Positions 32,495 to 42,668 of a stretch of DNA of 64,000 bases are shown here, one piece after another; within the stretch, counting starts at the first letter, position 1, and every line of letters begins with the position of its first letter. The stretch is taken from positions 3,428,588 through 3,492,587 of the forward strand of contig NZ_CP056199.1 of assembly GCF_013782625.1 (NCBI RefSeq). The letters are read 5' to 3'. The notes beneath the pieces are model-generated. The model did not search any database and was not told where the DNA came from. It saw nothing but the letters and a program-made list of their open reading frames with translations. The translations under genes were made by a program, and so were the position numbers. This DNA comes from Enterobacter sp. RHBSTW-00994 (lineage in GTDB: Bacteria > Pseudomonadota > Gammaproteobacteria > Enterobacterales > Enterobacteriaceae).

Positions 32495-32546
32495 TGAAAC
32501 TCCTTATCTTTTCTCTCAACGCTATGTCTATTTTAACACGATACGC

Positions 32547-33581
32547 TTAATGCGGGCCACGCAGCGTCTGTTGCAATTGCAGCAGTAACGCAACTTCATC
32601 CAGCCGACGACGGGTTGTGAGACTGACCTCTTCCGGAGCGCGTGCAAACAGACTTTGCTTACCCAGGATATGTTCAACCAGGCAGTGCTCGTAAATAGCA
32701 CCCGGAACATGCCATCGATGGACAGCATTACCTTCCGTGCTTTCCAGTACATCCTCGCCCCCTCGACGATCGTAGTTAATGACTCGTCCGTCACGTAAAT
32801 ACATCCGCAAACCTTTTTGCCCGCCAGAGGGACCCGCATATTTGTTGAGCCAGATATCCACCGGAATGCGACTGATCTCTCCCTGGAGATGCGCCTCACC
32901 TTCTGCCGTGCTTAAATCCCCTTTCACGATATCTCGCCCCAGCCGATCTTTGGCAGTAACCACCCGTAACGCCATATCATCACTGCCGCCCAGATAACGC
33001 ACCGTTTCACGCAGCATCGCCAGCACATGCGTACCAACATCCAGAATCACACCATCAGGGTGGAGAAGCGTTCGCGTGTCAGGTTGACCGGTCGCGAAGT
33101 TGAGCGCAATGGGCTCTCCTGCCGTGTTAAATCCGCTCGGCTCCTGCAAGAAACCCTCCATTCTGACAATGTCGGAAATGGAACTGACCAATTTCTGTTT
33201 CACCGTTTCAATGCGCGCCATCCAGTGATCGAGCGCCAGTACCCGAGGCGCTGCACCAGGCATTGCCAGCAGCATTTTCAGTTTTTCGATTTGGGGAAGT
33301 GTGGCAACGATGGGTTTTTCGACCACTATACGCGGAATGGATGAGGCCAGAGCCTGCTCAAGCACCTCAAGGTGGCGCAAAGATGCAGTGGTAATAAACA
33401 GAGTATCCAGAGGCTGAGCAAGAAGTTCAGCCAGTGATGCGCAGTGTGTTATACCTTCAGATTGTTTTGTGGGTTGAACATCAAATCCGAGACAATGTAG
33501 CGAGTCTCCAAAGTGGTTTCGTAATGCGGGTGAATACGCTGTTTCAACCACTGCCCCAAGACCAACAAAGCCTAACAACAT
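32547..33581 (-). CDS. Gfo/Idh/MocA-family NAD(P)-dependent oxidoreductase
   Basis: 344 residues. The N-terminal Rossmann domain begins LGFVGLGAVVETAYSPAL (an atypical GxGxxx loop) and includes the family EKP motif as VVEKPIVATL near residue 97. The C-terminal alpha/beta domain carries the dinucleotide-fold partner sheet, with DVGTHVLAMLRE near 180 holding the usual catalytic-region His. Substrate unknown; relatives act on sugars, inositols and sugar acids. The start at 33581 has GAGGTGGG upstream. It lies 63 bases after a POT-family transporter on the same strand with a strong hairpin between them. Not at this locus in E. coli K-12 or Salmonella. Confidence 0.88.
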   Translation of the reverse strand: MLLGFVGLGAVVETAYSPALRNHFGDSLHCLGFDVQPTKQSEGITHCASLAELLAQPLDTLFITTASLRHLEVLEQALASSIPRIVVEKPIVATLPQIEKLKMLLAMPGAAPRVLALDHWMARIETVKQKLVSSISDIVRMEGFLQEPSGFNTAGEPIALNFATGQPDTRTLLHPDGVILDVGTHVLAMLRETVRYLGGSDDMALRVVTAKDRLGRDIVKGDLSTAEGEAHLQGEISRIPVDIWLNKYAGPSGGQKGLRMYLRDGRVINYDRRGGEDVLESTEGNAVHRWHVPGAIYEHCLVEHILGKQSLFARAPEEVSLTTRRRLDEVALLLQLQQTLRGPH

Positions 33582-33604
33582 ATACCCACCTCGAATGTTT
33601 AATT

Positions 33605-33629
33605 GCCGGGGCATAACGCATGCCCCGGC
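33605..33629. repeat. Perfect hairpin between the POT transporter and oxidoreductase genes
   Basis: GCCGGGGCA and TGCCCCGGC, loop of seven bases. No clear U-run follows on the minus strand (AATTAAAC), so it may lower or stabilise transcript ends rather than stop transcription outright. Confidence 0.55.
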
Positions 33630-33644
33630 CAGGTCGAGGTGCTA

Positions 33645-35186
33645 TCAGGCGTTAGTTACCGGTTTCGTCTGCGCATTTTCCAGCATGCGACGCACCGGAA
33701 CAATGAGGGCGATCAGCACCGCCGCACATATCAGCAGCGCAATCGAACAACGTGCGAAGAGATCTGGCAACATATCAAGCTGGTCAGCTTTCACATGCCC
33801 ACCAATCAGACCTGCAGCCAGGTTACCGAGAGCACTGGCACAGAACCACAGTCCCATCATCTGACCACGCATTCTTTCCGGAGCCAGCAGCGTCATAGTC
33901 GCCAGGCCAATCGGGCTCAGGCACAACTCGCCAAGTGTCAGCATCAAAATACTGCCAACCAGCCAAAACGGCGATACACCCGCTCCGCCATTACTCAGAA
34001 CGTTCTGCGCTGCCAGCATCATCAGACCAAAGCCTGCAGCTGCGCACAGAATACCAATCACGAATTTCGAAATACTGCTCGGACGGATATTCTTGCTTGC
34101 CAGTTTCGGCCACGCCCAGCTAAACACCGGGGCGAGGATAATGATGAACAAGGCATTGATCGACTGGAACCACACGGCCGGGATTTCAAAATCGCCGATC
34201 ATACGGTTGGTATAGTCGTTAGCAAACAGGTTAAATGACGTTGGCTTTTGCTCAAATGCGGACCAGAAGAATGCCGCAGACACCAGCAGGATAAAACAGA
34301 CCAACAATCTGGCGCGTTCTTTGCGGTTCAGGCCAGCAAACACAAACAACCAGATAAAGTAGAGAGCAACCGATGCCGCAATGACGTACACCAGCACACT
34401 GGCTACCGCGACCGGGTTAATCACAATCACGCCCTGCGCTATCAGTGTAACGATTACCACGACGCCCACCGCCAGTGCCAGCAACCAACTGCCTACACCA
34501 TTTTTCTTCGCTACCGGGCTGTTCCACGTGGAATCCAGACCGACTTCACTGTCGTAGCGTTGCATGGCCGGAACAGCAAAGACGCGGAAAATCACCAGCG
34601 CCACCAGCATCCCGATGCCACCAATACCAAAGCCCCAGTGCCAGCCATGAGTTTTAATCAACCAACCGGAGATCAGAGGTGCGATGAACGACCCCATATT
34701 GATGCCCATGTAAAAAAGCGAAAAACCGCCGTCACGACGCGCATCGCCTTTTTTATACAGTGTCCCCACCATAACCGAGATACAGGTCTTAAACAGCCCG
34801 GAGCCAAGCACGATAAACATCAGACCAATAAAGAACAGGTTGTCGCCCATCACTGCGGAAAGTGCAATCGATAAATGCCCAAGCGCAATCAGAATTGAAC
34901 CATACCAGACCGCTTTCTGCTGGCCGAGCCAGTTATCTGCAAGCCAGCCACCCGGCAGTGCCGCCAGATACATCGTCCCGGCGAAGATCCCAACAATCGC
35001 CGAAGCGTTTTCGCGTGCCAGCCCCATACCACCGTCATAAACAGTAGCGGCCATGAACAGAATCAGTAACGGACGAATGCCGTAAAACGAGAAACGCTCC
35101 CACATTTCGGTGAAGAACAGTGAGCCAAGCGGATAAGGATGGCCAAAGAACGTTCGGCTTTCTTTTTGATTAACAGAGGATTGCAT
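33645..35186 (-). CDS. POT/PTR-family proton-dependent oligopeptide transporter
   Basis: 513 residues, about 14 membrane helices as in bacterial DtpA-type carriers. The proton-coupling signature ERFSFYG (in EMWERFSFYGIRPLL, residues about 29-43) is present, as are the PTR2 motif region GGWLADNWLGQQKAVWYGS near 85 and FYMGINMGSFIAPLISGW near 155. It is clearly a POT carrier but not obviously one of the four E. coli dtp genes. The start at 35186 has GGGAG upstream. A CRP-like site lies about 220 bases upstream. It is paired with the oxidoreductase at 32547-33581; peptide or peptide-like ligand is inferred, not shown. Confidence 0.9.
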   Translation of the reverse strand: MQSSVNQKESRTFFGHPYPLGSLFFTEMWERFSFYGIRPLLILFMAATVYDGGMGLARENASAIVGIFAGTMYLAALPGGWLADNWLGQQKAVWYGSILIALGHLSIALSAVMGDNLFFIGLMFIVLGSGLFKTCISVMVGTLYKKGDARRDGGFSLFYMGINMGSFIAPLISGWLIKTHGWHWGFGIGGIGMLVALVIFRVFAVPAMQRYDSEVGLDSTWNSPVAKKNGVGSWLLALAVGVVVIVTLIAQGVIVINPVAVASVLVYVIAASVALYFIWLFVFAGLNRKERARLLVCFILLVSAAFFWSAFEQKPTSFNLFANDYTNRMIGDFEIPAVWFQSINALFIIILAPVFSWAWPKLASKNIRPSSISKFVIGILCAAAGFGLMMLAAQNVLSNGGAGVSPFWLVGSILMLTLGELCLSPIGLATMTLLAPERMRGQMMGLWFCASALGNLAAGLIGGHVKADQLDMLPDLFARCSIALLICAAVLIALIVPVRRMLENAQTKPVTNA

Positions 35187-35397
35187 AATTCTCCCGAGAA
35201 GGTATGTCGTCGTGCTTGTAAACACCGCAATGCACGCCGACCAGTTATATATCTGGCCGATTTTCTACATGCGGTGAAGAGTTATTTAACTATTTGATAA
35301 CCTGATGCTAGTTTTGTCTAGTACCAGACCAGAGACTTTAAGATGAAAATTCGACGATTGTCTACTTTCCTAGATTTAAACTTGGCATAAAACGAAT

Positions 35398-35413
35398 AGT
35401 GATTGACATCACA
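35398..35413. promoter_or_regulatory. Candidate CRP site upstream of the POT transporter
   Basis: AGTGA-TTGACA-TCACA matches the CRP consensus TGTGA-N6-TCACA at 9 of 10 core bases. It lies 212 bases before the transporter start, a far but possible position. Confidence 0.5.
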
Positions 35414-35446
35414 CAAAGCAACATACGCTATAAATCGACGAAAAAA

Positions 35447-35467
35447 AACCCGCAGCAAGTGCGGGTT
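35447..35467. terminator. Terminator after der
   Basis: AACCCGCA and TGCGGGTT form the stem; the minus strand continues with eight T. It begins about 20 bases beyond the der stop. Confidence 0.88.
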
Positions 35468-35486
35468 TTCTTATGATTAGCAACGA

Positions 35487-36962
35487 TTATTTGCTTTTCT
35501 TGATGTGCTTAATCAAACGCTTACGCTTACGCATCTGGTTTGGCGTCAGAGTGTTACGCTTGTTAGCAAACGGGTTTTCCCCTTCCTTGAACTGAATACG
35601 GATAGGCGTACCCATTACATCCAGTGATTTACGGAAGTAGTTCATCAGATAACGTTTGTAGGAATCCGGCAGGTCTTTTACCTGGTTGCCGTGAATCACC
35701 ACGATTGGCGGGTTATAACCACCAGCATGCGCATATTTCAGCTTCACGCGACGACCACGCACCAATGGCGGCTGATGGTCTTCTGCGGCCATGTTCATGA
35801 TACGGGTCAGCATCGCGGTGCTCTGGCGACGTGTCGAGCTGTCATAAGCTTCACGCACGGAATCGAACAGGTTGCCGACGCCACTGCCATGAAGTGCAGA
35901 GATGAAGTGTACGCGCGCGAAGTCGATAAAACCCAGACGGAAGTCCAGGGTCTCTTTAACCTGCTCTCTCACTTCGTTGCTCAGGCCATCCCATTTGTTG
36001 ACGACAATAACCAGTGAGCGCCCACTATTCAGGATGAAGCCCAGGAGTGACAGGTCCTGATCGGAGATCCCTTCCCGCGCATCGATAACCAGCAGTACTA
36101 CGTTGGCATCTTCAATCGCCTGCAACGTTTTAATAACGGAGAATTTTTCCACTACATCGGTGATTTTCCCACGCTTACGCACACCTGCTGTGTCGATAAG
36201 CACATACTCGCGCTCGTCACGTTGCATTGGAATGTAGATGCTGTCGCGGGTTGTACCTGGCATGTCGTAAACCACAACACGTTCTTCACCGAGAATACGG
36301 TTAGTAAGTGTAGACTTACCTACGTTAGGACGGCCCACAATTGCCAGCTTGATCGGCAGATCCTGTGGGTTGAAATCGTCCTCAGGCTCCTCTTCAGCGC
36401 CCTCTTCACCTTCTTCGAATTGCGCCCAGTATTCGGCATCTTCGTCGACGTCTTCCGGCGGATTAACTTCATCAACCCATGGCAGCAAAACGGTTTCCAG
36501 CAGGCTGGTCACACCGCGACCATGTGACGCCGCGATAGGATAGATTTCGCCCAGCCCTAAAGACCAGAAGTCAGCGACAGCCTGATCGGCATCAATGCCG
36601 TCAGTTTTGTTAGCGACGAGGAACGTCGGCTTTTCACGCGAGCGCAAATGCTTAGCAATGGCAGAATCCGCTGGCATAAGGCCTGCACGGGCATCGACCA
36701 TAAACAGAACCACGTCTGCTTCTTCGATTGCCAGCAGAGACTGCTCGGCCATACGGGTTTCTACACCGTCCTCTGTGCCATCAATACCACCGGTATCGAT
36801 ACAGATGAACTCACGTCCTTCCACCTCTGCACGACCGTACTTACGGTCACGCGTCAGCCCCGGGAAATCCGCAACCAGCGCATCACGGGTGCGTGTTAAT
36901 CGGTTAAAAAGAGTGGATTTTCCAACGTTCGGGCGCCCGACAAGCGCGACCACAGGTACCAT
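35487..36962 (-). CDS. der: Ribosome assembly GTPase Der (EngA)
   Basis: Essential GTPase with two tandem G domains that acts in 50S subunit maturation. 491 residues (E. coli 490). The first P-loop [14 protein letters not shown] is at about 9-22 and the second [14 protein letters not shown] near 210; between them an acidic linker ([14 protein letters not shown]). Switch motifs DTGG/DTAG and NKTD/NKWD are present in each. A KH-like domain ends the protein with a basic tail. The start at 36962 (MVPVVALVG) is chosen because an upstream frame to 37022 lacks a ribosome site. Gene order bamB-der matches E. coli. Confidence 0.97.
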   Translation of the reverse strand: MVPVVALVGRPNVGKSTLFNRLTRTRDALVADFPGLTRDRKYGRAEVEGREFICIDTGGIDGTEDGVETRMAEQSLLAIEEADVVLFMVDARAGLMPADSAIAKHLRSREKPTFLVANKTDGIDADQAVADFWSLGLGEIYPIAASHGRGVTSLLETVLLPWVDEVNPPEDVDEDAEYWAQFEEGEEGAEEEPEDDFNPQDLPIKLAIVGRPNVGKSTLTNRILGEERVVVYDMPGTTRDSIYIPMQRDEREYVLIDTAGVRKRGKITDVVEKFSVIKTLQAIEDANVVLLVIDAREGISDQDLSLLGFILNSGRSLVIVVNKWDGLSNEVREQVKETLDFRLGFIDFARVHFISALHGSGVGNLFDSVREAYDSSTRRQSTAMLTRIMNMAAEDHQPPLVRGRRVKLKYAHAGGYNPPIVVIHGNQVKDLPDSYKRYLMNYFRKSLDVMGTPIRIQFKEGENPFANKRNTLTPNQMRKRKRLIKHIKKSK

Positions 36963-36988
36963 GTTTGAAGCCTCATAAAATTCAAAAT

Positions 36989-37008
36989 AACGTCGCTTTT
37001 GCGACGTT
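36989..37008 (-). terminator. Hairpin in the bamB-der gap, der-proximal
   Basis: AACGTCGC, tttt, GCGACGTT. Minus strand continues ATTTTGAATTTTATG, so a moderate terminator or a structured der leader. Confidence 0.5.
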
Positions 37009-37021
37009 TTTAAAAATGTCA

Positions 37022-37051
37022 AAACGGCCCCTGAGTTAACAGGAGCCGTTT
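37022..37051 (-). terminator. Terminator after bamB
   Basis: AAACGGCcCCTG pairs with CAGGaGCCGTTT (one mismatch bulge) and the minus strand continues TTTTGACATTTTT. It lies 24 bases after the bamB stop. Confidence 0.75.
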
Positions 37052-37074
37052 AGTATACTACAACCGCTGTGTAA

Positions 37075-38253
37075 TTAACGCGTGATCGCGTACAGCGTGC
37101 CGTCTTTTGCCTGGATCAACAATTTGCCATCAGCTAAGACAGGGTCCGTCAGGAAGCCTGAGCTATCGACTTTTTGCTGCGCAACGAAGCGACCCGTTTC
37201 TGGATCAATCCAGTGCATGTAACCTTCGCTATCACCTACAACCAGACTACCGTTATACAGTACTGGTGCAGTCAGCAGACGATGCAGCAGATCGCTTTGT
37301 GTCCACAACGTTACGCCGCCTTCCGTGTTCAGCGCCAGCAAGCGATCGTTCTGATCGACCATATAAATACGGTTGCCATCAACAACAAAATCATTCACTG
37401 AACCCAGTTCACGTTTCCACATGATCTGACCACTACGCAAATCCAGCGCAGTCAGGTTTCCATTATATGCCAACGCGTACACCACACCATTGACGATAAC
37501 CGGCGTCGTGTCTACGTCGCTCAGGCGGTCGATTTCTGTAGAACCTGTCGCCTGGGAAATACGCTGCTGCCAAATCATCTGGCCTTGCTGCATCAACACC
37601 GCGCTTACACGGCCGTTGTCACCACCAACAATGGCAGCGCCAAACGCAGTAGCAGGAGCTGATTCACCACGCAGAGACAGTGAAGGCATATCCAGGTTTA
37701 CTGTCCATTTAATCAGACCGTCAGCTTCATTCAGAGCCTGCAACTGACCGTTGCTGGTATGAATCAGCACCAAACCATCGCTAACTACAGGACGAGACAG
37801 GGATTCACCTGCTACGGTGGTTTGCCACGCAATCGAACCATCACTGCTGTTCAACGCATAAACCTGCGCTTTTTCGCTACCCACATACACATGACCACCA
37901 GCAACCGTCAGGCCGCCCGACAGCAATGCAGGTTTACGAGAGAACCAACCGTCTTTTTCCGCCAGGTTAACAGACCACACTTCTTTCCCGTCATCGGAAT
38001 TCACGGCTTTCACTGTCCCTTTGCGGTCAGCCGCATAGACAACGCTGTCAGCAAATGCCGGATGCAGGTTGGAATAGAAATCGCCAATACCATCACCCAC
38101 AGAAGTGCTCCATGCGGTAGATGGGGTAAACTGATTTTCAACAGTCGGCAGCGGGGACATTTTTACAACATCCTCTTCACCACTGAACAGTGAACAGCCA
38201 CTCAATAAAGTAACAGAAAGCAGTCCTGGCAGAAGTAATTTACGCAATTGCAT
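37075..38253 (-). CDS. bamB: Outer membrane assembly lipoprotein BamB
   Basis: BAM complex lipoprotein that binds BamA. 392 residues as in E. coli. Type II signal with lipobox LLSGC at about residue 20, then an eight-bladed beta-propeller of PQQ-like repeats; blade signatures such as DGKEVWSVNL, DGSIAWQTTV, DGLIKWTVNL, GQMIWQQRI and GQIMWKREL recur about every 45 residues. It follows yfgM by 10 bases, in the hisS-yfgM-bamB run. Confidence 0.96.
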   Translation of the reverse strand: MQLRKLLLPGLLSVTLLSGCSLFSGEEDVVKMSPLPTVENQFTPSTAWSTSVGDGIGDFYSNLHPAFADSVVYAADRKGTVKAVNSDDGKEVWSVNLAEKDGWFSRKPALLSGGLTVAGGHVYVGSEKAQVYALNSSDGSIAWQTTVAGESLSRPVVSDGLVLIHTSNGQLQALNEADGLIKWTVNLDMPSLSLRGESAPATAFGAAIVGGDNGRVSAVLMQQGQMIWQQRISQATGSTEIDRLSDVDTTPVIVNGVVYALAYNGNLTALDLRSGQIMWKRELGSVNDFVVDGNRIYMVDQNDRLLALNTEGGVTLWTQSDLLHRLLTAPVLYNGSLVVGDSEGYMHWIDPETGRFVAQQKVDSSGFLTDPVLADGKLLIQAKDGTLYAITR

Positions 38254-38263
38254 CGGGTCCCTC

Positions 38264-38884
38264 TCAGACGGACAAATTATTTATTTTCATCTGCATCATT
38301 TCGCTCAGCGCGGGTGAAGCGTTGCTTTTCACACCCGCTTCCCACGCACTGCGCGCACCCTGCTTGTCGCCCTTGCTCAGCAACGCTTCGCCACGCAGAT
38401 CGGCAACAATCGCCGCAAAACCTTCACCTTTGACGGTATCGAGGGTTTTCAGTGCATCATCGGCTTTATTTTGCTGAACCTGGATACGTGCCAGACGCAG
38501 ATTAATCACCGCTTTCAGGTTTTCATCGCTTGCAGCGGAGAGACCCTGAGTAAGCTGAGCAACCGCTTTATCCAGTTCATTTTGAACAACAAACTGTTGA
38601 GCGACTTCCAACGCAGCCAGCGCGCCGTAGGTGTTTTTGTTTTCTGCTGCAAACTTCTCTGCAGCGGCCAGCGTTTGCGGCTGATCGGCACGAATAGCGC
38701 TGACGGTGTTTTCATAAGACTGCGACGCACCGCGAGCCGAGTCAGCCTGATGATTGTTCCAGTAGCGCCAGCCCATCAGCGCACCTACACCAATAATTAC
38801 CCCAACAGCCAGGGCTTTGCCGTTTTCAGCAAAGAAGCGCTTGAGCGCATCAACCTGCTCGTTTTCGTTCTCGTAAATTTCCAC
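38264..38884 (-). CDS. yfgM: Periplasmic TPR-like chaperone/YidC-SecYEG partner YfgM, GTG start
   Basis: Inner membrane protein with a periplasmic TPR-like domain; in E. coli it links SecYEG and PpiD and affects RcsB stability. 206 residues as in E. coli when started at the GTG at 38884, which has AAGGAG upstream. The cytoplasmic N-terminus EIYENENEQVDALKRFFAEN precedes one membrane helix (ALAVGVIIGVGALMGWRYW, about 25-43). The rest is helical repeats (LAAAEKFAAENKNTYGALAALE and following). The next genes are bamB and hisS, 10 and 13 bases away. Confidence 0.93.
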   Translation of the reverse strand: MEIYENENEQVDALKRFFAENGKALAVGVIIGVGALMGWRYWNNHQADSARGASQSYENTVSAIRADQPQTLAAAEKFAAENKNTYGALAALEVAQQFVVQNELDKAVAQLTQGLSAASDENLKAVINLRLARIQVQQNKADDALKTLDTVKGEGFAAIVADLRGEALLSKGDKQGARSAWEAGVKSNASPALSEMMQMKINNLSV

Positions 38885-38897
38885 GCTGTCCTTCTCC

Positions 38898-40172
38898 TTA
38901 GCCCAATAAAGTGCGCAAATGCGCTGCAACGCCATCCTGCGTTACCGTTATTTGCTCACCAGAGCGCAGGTCTTTTACCACCACTTCGCCGTTAGCCACT
39001 TCGGACTCACCCAGCACCAGTGCGATACTTGCGCCCCACTTATCAGCACGCGCAAACTGTTTTTTAAAGTTGCCGCCGCCATGGTTGGTCATCAGCTTAA
39101 TGCCCGGCAGTGCATCACGCACGCGCTCAGCAAGCTGCATAGCTACAGACTGCGTATCCGCGCCTGAAGCGACCAGGTATATATCGACAACAGAATCTGC
39201 TTTAAATTCCGGATTAACTGCCTGAACCAGCAAAACAAGTCGTTCAAGACCCATTGCAAAGCCCACTGCCGGGGCCGCACGGCCACCCAATTGCTCAACC
39301 AGGCCATCGTAACGACCGCCTGCGCAGACCGTTCCCTGAGAACCCAGGCTCGATGTTACCCACTCGAAAACGGTACGGTTATAGTAGTCCAGACCGCGAA
39401 CCAGACGCTGGTTTACAGTGTAGGTAATACCCGCCGCTTCAAGCAGTTTGCACAGACCCGCGAAGTGCTCTCGTGACTCTTCATCAAGATAATCACCCAG
39501 TGCTGGCGCATCGTTCAACAGTGTTTGAACGTCAGGATTCTTGGAGTCCAGAACGCGCAGTGGGTTTGTGTACATGCGACGCTGGCAATCTTCATCCAGC
39601 TTCTCTTTATGCTGTTCCAGGAAAGCTACCAGCGCATCACGGTAGTTTGCACGCGCTTCCAGCGAACCTATAGAGTTCAGTTCTAAAGAAACATGTTCGG
39701 AAATACCAAGCGCACGCCACCAGCGAGCGGTCAACATAATCAGCTCAGCATCAATATCTGGCCCTTGCAGACCAAAAACTTCAACGCCCAACTGGTTGAA
39801 CTGGCGATAACGACCTTTCTGCGGACGTTCGTGGCGGAACATCGGGCCGATATACCAGAGACGCTGCTCCTGATTGTACAGGAGACCATGTTCGATGCCG
39901 GCGCGTACGCAGCCCGCCGTACCTTCAGGGCGCAGGGTCAGGCTATCGCCGTTGCGGTCCTCAAAGGTATACATCTCTTTTTCAACTACGTCGGTCACTT
40001 CGCCGATCGCACGTTTGAATAACGGGGTCTGCTCTACAATCGGCAAACGGATTTCGCTGTAACCGTAGCTGCCGAGCACCTGTTTCAGTGTGCCTTCAAT
40101 GCGCTGCCAGATGGCGGTCTCGCCAGGCAGATAATCGTTCATGCCGCGGATGGCTTGAATATTTTTTGCCAC
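38898..40172 (-). CDS. hisS: Histidyl-tRNA synthetase HisS, GTG start
   Basis: Class II synthetase that charges tRNA(His). 424 residues as in E. coli from the GTG at 40172 ([18 protein letters not shown]). Motif 1 includes [17 protein letters not shown], motif 2 is [23 protein letters not shown] and the histidine-specific loop is [15 protein letters not shown]; motif 3 is [13 protein letters not shown] plus [11 protein letters not shown]. Motif 2 has Asn and Val where E. coli has His and Cys, a substitution pattern seen in other species, so activity is expected. A strong terminator for ispG precedes it. Confidence 0.96.
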   Translation of the reverse strand: MAKNIQAIRGMNDYLPGETAIWQRIEGTLKQVLGSYGYSEIRLPIVEQTPLFKRAIGEVTDVVEKEMYTFEDRNGDSLTLRPEGTAGCVRAGIEHGLLYNQEQRLWYIGPMFRHERPQKGRYRQFNQLGVEVFGLQGPDIDAELIMLTARWWRALGISEHVSLELNSIGSLEARANYRDALVAFLEQHKEKLDEDCQRRMYTNPLRVLDSKNPDVQTLLNDAPALGDYLDEESREHFAGLCKLLEAAGITYTVNQRLVRGLDYYNRTVFEWVTSSLGSQGTVCAGGRYDGLVEQLGGRAAPAVGFAMGLERLVLLVQAVNPEFKADSVVDIYLVASGADTQSVAMQLAERVRDALPGIKLMTNHGGGNFKKQFARADKWGASIALVLGESEVANGEVVVKDLRSGEQITVTQDGVAAHLRTLLG

Positions 40173-40191
40173 GTTTACTCTCTTTCTATAC

Positions 40192-40218
40192 ACAAAAAAG
40201 AACCCAAAGAATGGGTTC
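40192..40218 (-). terminator. Terminator after ispG
   Basis: GAACCC (40200-40205) and GGGTTC (40213-40218) form a stem with the minus strand continuing TTTTTTGTG. It isolates ispG from hisS. Confidence 0.85.
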
Positions 40219-40226
40219 AATCATAC

Positions 40227-40249
40227 ATGGGAAGCTCGCGGCTTCCCAT
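40227..40249 (-). terminator. Second hairpin after ispG
   Basis: ATGGGAAGC and GCTTCCCAT form a stem right after the ispG stop; no U-run. It probably protects the ispG mRNA end. Confidence 0.5.
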
Positions 40250-40253
40250 CACG

Positions 40254-41372
40254 TTATTTATCAACCTGCTGAACACTGATGCGCTGTGTCTCATCCAGCA
40301 TCGTCGCTTTAGCGCGAATACGGGCTTCGAGCTGGTCGATCATGTCGCTATTATCCAGACGATCTTTGCGAACGCCATCTTCATAGAGACCACTTTTCTT
40401 GTTACCGCCCGTCACACCGAGGGTTGACACCAGCGCTTCTCCCGGCCCATTCACCACGCATCCAATGATAGAAACGTCCATCGGGGTGATGATATCTTCC
40501 AGGCGCTGCTCCAGCGCGTTAACCGTACCGATGACGTCAAATTCCTGACGTGAGCAAGTGGGGCAAGCGATAAAGTTGATCCCACGCGCACGGATACGCA
40601 GTGATTTCAGAATATCGAAGCCGACTTTGATCTCTTCGACAGGATCGGCTGCCAGCGATACGCGGAGTGTGTCGCCAATCCCTTCAGAAAGCAGCAATCC
40701 CAACCCGATGGCCGACTTAACCGATCCGCTACGCAAACCACCCGCTTCGGTGATCCCGAGATGCAGAGGCTGATCAATCTGTTTCGCCAGCAGACGATAA
40801 GATTCAACCGCCAGGAATACATCAGAGGCTTTTACGCTGACTTTAAACTGATCGAAGTTCAGACGATCCAGATGATCCACATGACGCATGGCGGATTCCA
40901 GTAACGCTTGCGGCGTTGGCTCACCGTATTTTTCCTGCAGGTCTTTTTCCAAAGAACCCGCATTCACACCAATACGGATAGGAATATTGTTGTCCCGCGC
41001 GCAGTCCACGACCATGCGGATACGCTCTTCATTACCGATATTGCCTGGGTTAATACGCAGACAATCTACGCCATATTCGGCAACCTTCAGGGCAATGCGA
41101 TAGTCGAAATGGATATCCGCAACCAGTGGAACACTCACTTGCTGCTTGATCAATTTGAATGCCTCAGCGGCATCCATTGTCGGCACGGAGACGCGAACTA
41201 TATCCGCGCCCACACGTTCTAATGCTTTGATTTGGTTGACCGTCGCTTCAACATCTGTTGTACGCGTATTGGTCATTGACTGGACGGCGATAGGAGCCCC
41301 ATCGCCAATCGGCACATTCCCAACGTAAATTCGTTTCGATTTTCTACGTTGAATCGGAGCCTGATTATGCAT
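40254..41372 (-). CDS. ispG: 4-hydroxy-3-methylbut-2-enyl diphosphate synthase IspG
   Basis: [4Fe-4S] enzyme of the MEP isoprenoid pathway that makes HMBPP. 372 residues as in E. coli. N-terminal TIM barrel ([38 protein letters not shown]) and a C-terminal cluster domain with [10 protein letters not shown] (Cys about 270 and 273), [13 protein letters not shown] (Cys about 305) and the Glu ligand nearby. It needs the Isc machinery encoded at 55-61 kb. It follows rodZ by 26 bases and is probably co-transcribed. Confidence 0.97.
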   Translation of the reverse strand: MHNQAPIQRRKSKRIYVGNVPIGDGAPIAVQSMTNTRTTDVEATVNQIKALERVGADIVRVSVPTMDAAEAFKLIKQQVSVPLVADIHFDYRIALKVAEYGVDCLRINPGNIGNEERIRMVVDCARDNNIPIRIGVNAGSLEKDLQEKYGEPTPQALLESAMRHVDHLDRLNFDQFKVSVKASDVFLAVESYRLLAKQIDQPLHLGITEAGGLRSGSVKSAIGLGLLLSEGIGDTLRVSLAADPVEEIKVGFDILKSLRIRARGINFIACPTCSRQEFDVIGTVNALEQRLEDIITPMDVSIIGCVVNGPGEALVSTLGVTGGNKKSGLYEDGVRKDRLDNSDMIDQLEARIRAKATMLDETQRISVQQVDK

Positions 41373-41398
41373 GAAAAATCTCCCGCGTTGCCTGTCTG

Positions 41399-42409
41399 TT
41401 ACTGTGCTGCTGATTGTTCGGCATTAACGGTAAGACGTGCAACCTGGTTAGTTCTGATAAAACGGCTCAGATCGACAGGTTTGCCCTGATATTGAATCTG
41501 CACCGCTGATGGTGCGCCAATCTTAAGCTTATACGGGGCCTGGCCCACCAAATTCAGTGTGCCATCTTTACGCTGCAAGCCACTGAACAATTTTTTACCC
41601 GTTGCGTCAGTGACTTCCAGCCAGCAATCAGCAGAGAAATTCATCACCAGTGCATTCGGATTGGCCGCTGCATTCGCAACAGCCGCCTGATCGGTTGGTA
41701 AAGGTTGCGCTGAATTGTCAGCCGGAGAGGTCGCAGCAGGTACGTTTGCAGCAGTATCAACATTCGCCTGGGAAGGGGCAACCACCGTATTTTGTGCCTG
41801 AGGCTGAACGGCTGGGTTAGCATTTGAGGCTGGCGTTTGCGCAGGATCGGTTGCCTGTGCATCCGTCGTCACTTGCGGTTCATTGGTACTTGCGGTGTTA
41901 TCCGTGTTTAACGGCACGCTTTGCGCGCCGTCGTTACCCGAATTATTGAGCTCTGCAGAGGATTGATCGGCCATTGTGGTGATCTCTTCCTGCTGTGCCT
42001 TATGGTTTTGCCACCACCAGGCGCCCGTTAAGCCAATAACCACAAACAGCACCAGCCACGTAAAGCTCATTAACCAGCCATCACGTTTTTTACGACGTTT
42101 ACCGAGGGAGAAAGTTTGCATTGGCGCAACTTTGGCCGCTCTGACCGGCGCCTGCTTCTCCATCATTGGCAGCAATTCGTTTTCGGGGATATGCACCAGT
42201 TTTGCGTAAGAGCGGATATAACCACGCAGAAATGTTGAAGCCAGATCGGCAGGAGCCTTATCTTCTTCAATATCGCGAACCGTGGAAACTTTCAGACACA
42301 AGCGTTCTGCAACAGCTTGTTGGCTGAGTCCGAGTTGTTCACGGGCGTTGCGAAGACGAACGCCAGTGGAAAGTGCTTCATTTTGGTCGTGAGTGGCTTC
42401 AGTATTCAT
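41399..42409 (-). CDS. rodZ: Rod-shape morphogenesis protein RodZ
   Basis: Bitopic inner membrane protein that couples MreB filaments to the cell-wall elongation complex. 336 residues (E. coli 337). An N-terminal Xre-type helix-turn-helix (about 17-73, [19 protein letters not shown]) binds MreB. A basic juxtamembrane stretch (GKRRKKRDG) precedes one helix (about 112-132), then a long Gln/Pro/Ala/Asn-rich periplasmic linker (about 145-255) and a C-terminal beta domain ([19 protein letters not shown]). The linker is compositionally simple, so its length is prone to vary. It is followed by ispG. Confidence 0.95.
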   Translation of the reverse strand: MNTEATHDQNEALSTGVRLRNAREQLGLSQQAVAERLCLKVSTVRDIEEDKAPADLASTFLRGYIRSYAKLVHIPENELLPMMEKQAPVRAAKVAPMQTFSLGKRRKKRDGWLMSFTWLVLFVVIGLTGAWWWQNHKAQQEEITTMADQSSAELNNSGNDGAQSVPLNTDNTASTNEPQVTTDAQATDPAQTPASNANPAVQPQAQNTVVAPSQANVDTAANVPAATSPADNSAQPLPTDQAAVANAAANPNALVMNFSADCWLEVTDATGKKLFSGLQRKDGTLNLVGQAPYKLKIGAPSAVQIQYQGKPVDLSRFIRTNQVARLTVNAEQSAAQ

Positions 42410-42668
42410 TCGCTACTACTACTTACTGGTACGTGTAAATTAGGGTCCAGATGCCGGTGAGTCACAATGCCACCCGCACCGCGAAACTTCTGGTCAGTTA
42501 ACCTTGAACAGACAGTATAAGACTGTCGGGCCATAGATGACAGCGCAGCCCTGCCCACGAAGCTAAACTGTTGTTACGTCGCTACATACTGCCCGAAAGT
42601 CATATGAAACGCACCGTAATTATTAATCAATCATGATGAATATGACTGATTATTCAGTAAGGTTATGC

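Larger units (their letters stand above)
35187..35486. other. Intergenic region upstream of the POT transporter
   Basis: 300 bases with no gene. It holds the der terminator at the right end, a CRP-like site at 35398-35413 and AT-rich sequence before the transporter. No clear -35/-10 pair stands out to me on the minus strand. Confidence 0.5.

Noticed and set aside
33603..34238. Long open frame antisense to the POT gene (211 codons)
   Set aside because: No recognisable domain, no ribosome site; the composition follows from the opposite coding strand.
41650..41980. Simple repeat or frameshift in the rodZ linker
   Set aside because: The frame is open through the Gln/Pro/Ala-rich linker, which is naturally low in complexity.
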